From contig DALYLR010000082.1 in the NCBI GenBank assembly GCA_031976175.1, forward strand, positions 1-6,188: DNA of 6,188 bases, given 5' to 3'. Both the position numbers and the translations under genes were made by a program. Shown in pieces: positions 5,727 through 6,188 of the stretch (position 1 is its first letter; each line of letters starts with the position of its first letter). The notes beneath the pieces are model-generated. The model was given only the letters and a program-made list of their open reading frames with translations, searched no databases and was not told where the DNA came from. This DNA comes from DMER01 sp003451645. Lineage in GTDB: Bacteria > Pseudomonadota > Alphaproteobacteria > Micropepsales > Micropepsaceae.

Positions 5727-6188
5727 ACGCGATGCCACCGCTCAAGGCCTTTGATGTGGCCGCAATCCGCGCTGATTTCCCGATCCTCGCGCGTCAGGTC
5801 AATGGCAAGCCGCTCGTCTATCTCGACAACGCCGCCTCCGCGCAAAAGCCGCGTGCCGTCCTGGAGGCGATGCGTGAGGCGGCCGAGACCCATTACGCCA
5901 ATGTCCACCGCGGCTTGCACACGCTCGCCAATGAAGCGACGGAGGCCTTTGAGGCCGCGCGGGAGAGTGTGCGGATGTTCCTGAATGCGCCGTCTACGGA
6001 GCAAATCATTTTTACCTCCGGCGCCACGGATGCCATCAATCTCGTCGCCAACAGCTTAGGGCAGAGCATAAAGCCTGGCGATGAGATCATCCTCACCCCG
6101 ATGGAGCACCACTCCAACATTGTGCCCTGGCATTTCCTGCGCGAGCGTCAAGGGGCGGTGCTGCGCTGGGAGCCGATGGACAGCGATG
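5723..6188 (+). CDS. sufS: Cysteine desulfurase SufS (group II), 3' partial
   Basis: Start of the SUF-specific cysteine desulfurase, a PLP enzyme that passes sulfur through a partner (SufE or SufU type) to SufB. The frame is open to the window end, giving 155 of an expected 400-odd residues. Visible motifs are the N-terminal IRADFPIL, then YLDNAASAQKP at 33-43, ANVHRGLHTLA at 59-69, IIFTSGATDAINLVA at 95-109, and MEHHSNIVPW at 127-136 with the PLP-stacking histidine. These are characteristic of the SufS/CsdA group and differ from the IscS-class enzyme at the operon's head. The Schiff-base lysine and catalytic cysteine lie beyond the window. The ATG overlaps the sufD stop (ATGA) and follows a GGAGG by seven bases. 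Together with SufBCD this completes the core sulfur-donor and scaffold set. Confidence 0.94.
   Translation, partial: MNAMPPLKAFDVAAIRADFPILARQVNGKPLVYLDNAASAQKPRAVLEAMREAAETHYANVHRGLHTLANEATEAFEAARESVRMFLNAPSTEQIIFTSGATDAINLVANSLGQSIKPGDEIILTPMEHHSNIVPWHFLRERQGAVLRWEPMDSD

Overview
The window holds most of an alphaproteobacterial-type SUF iron-sulfur cluster assembly operon, all on the + strand. The order is iscR-like regulator, IscS/NifS-class cysteine desulfurase, sufB, a small two-helix membrane protein, sufC, sufD and the first 155 codons of sufS. An operon led by iscR with a second, IscS-class desulfurase before sufB, together with high GC and the C-x7-C-x6-C-x2-H spacing of IscR, suggests an alphaproteobacterium. 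I cannot place it to genus. Coding is almost continuous. Five of the six junctions are 4-base ATGA/GTGA start-stop overlaps and the sixth is a 9-base gap, so the cluster looks like one tightly coupled transcription unit. No stretch over 300 bases lacks a gene, and there are no RNA genes, mobile elements, CRISPR arrays or clear terminators.

Region by region: 1-834 is one open frame made of two unrelated halves. The first ~125 residues are the membrane part of a long (NfeD1b-type) NfeD protein, already open at base 1. The rest is an IscR-type Rrf2 regulator lacking only about its first 10 residues. The switch lies in a 21-base stretch (373-393) whose translation fits both families. Leucine codon use changes sharply there. 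This is most likely an assembly chimera or a recombination event at shared sequence; a real membrane-tethered regulator is less likely. Bases 831-2012 encode the IscS-class desulfurase, 2022-3464 SufB, 3461-3760 the small membrane protein, 3757-4509 SufC, 4506-5726 SufD, and 5723 to the window end the start of SufS.

How the genes work together: the desulfurases mobilise sulfur from cysteine as a protein persulfide. The SufBCD scaffold, with SufC as ATPase, builds an Fe-S cluster. IscR, by sensing a cluster on its C/C/C/H site, would normally tune expression of the operon. SufB, SufC and SufD retain the key residues of their families, as do the IscS-class enzyme and the visible part of SufS, so the biosynthetic part looks intact. 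The carrier and accessory genes expected downstream (such as sufT or sufA) are outside the window. The operon promoter is not visible: the place where iscR's own start and upstream region should be is occupied by the NfeD fragment.
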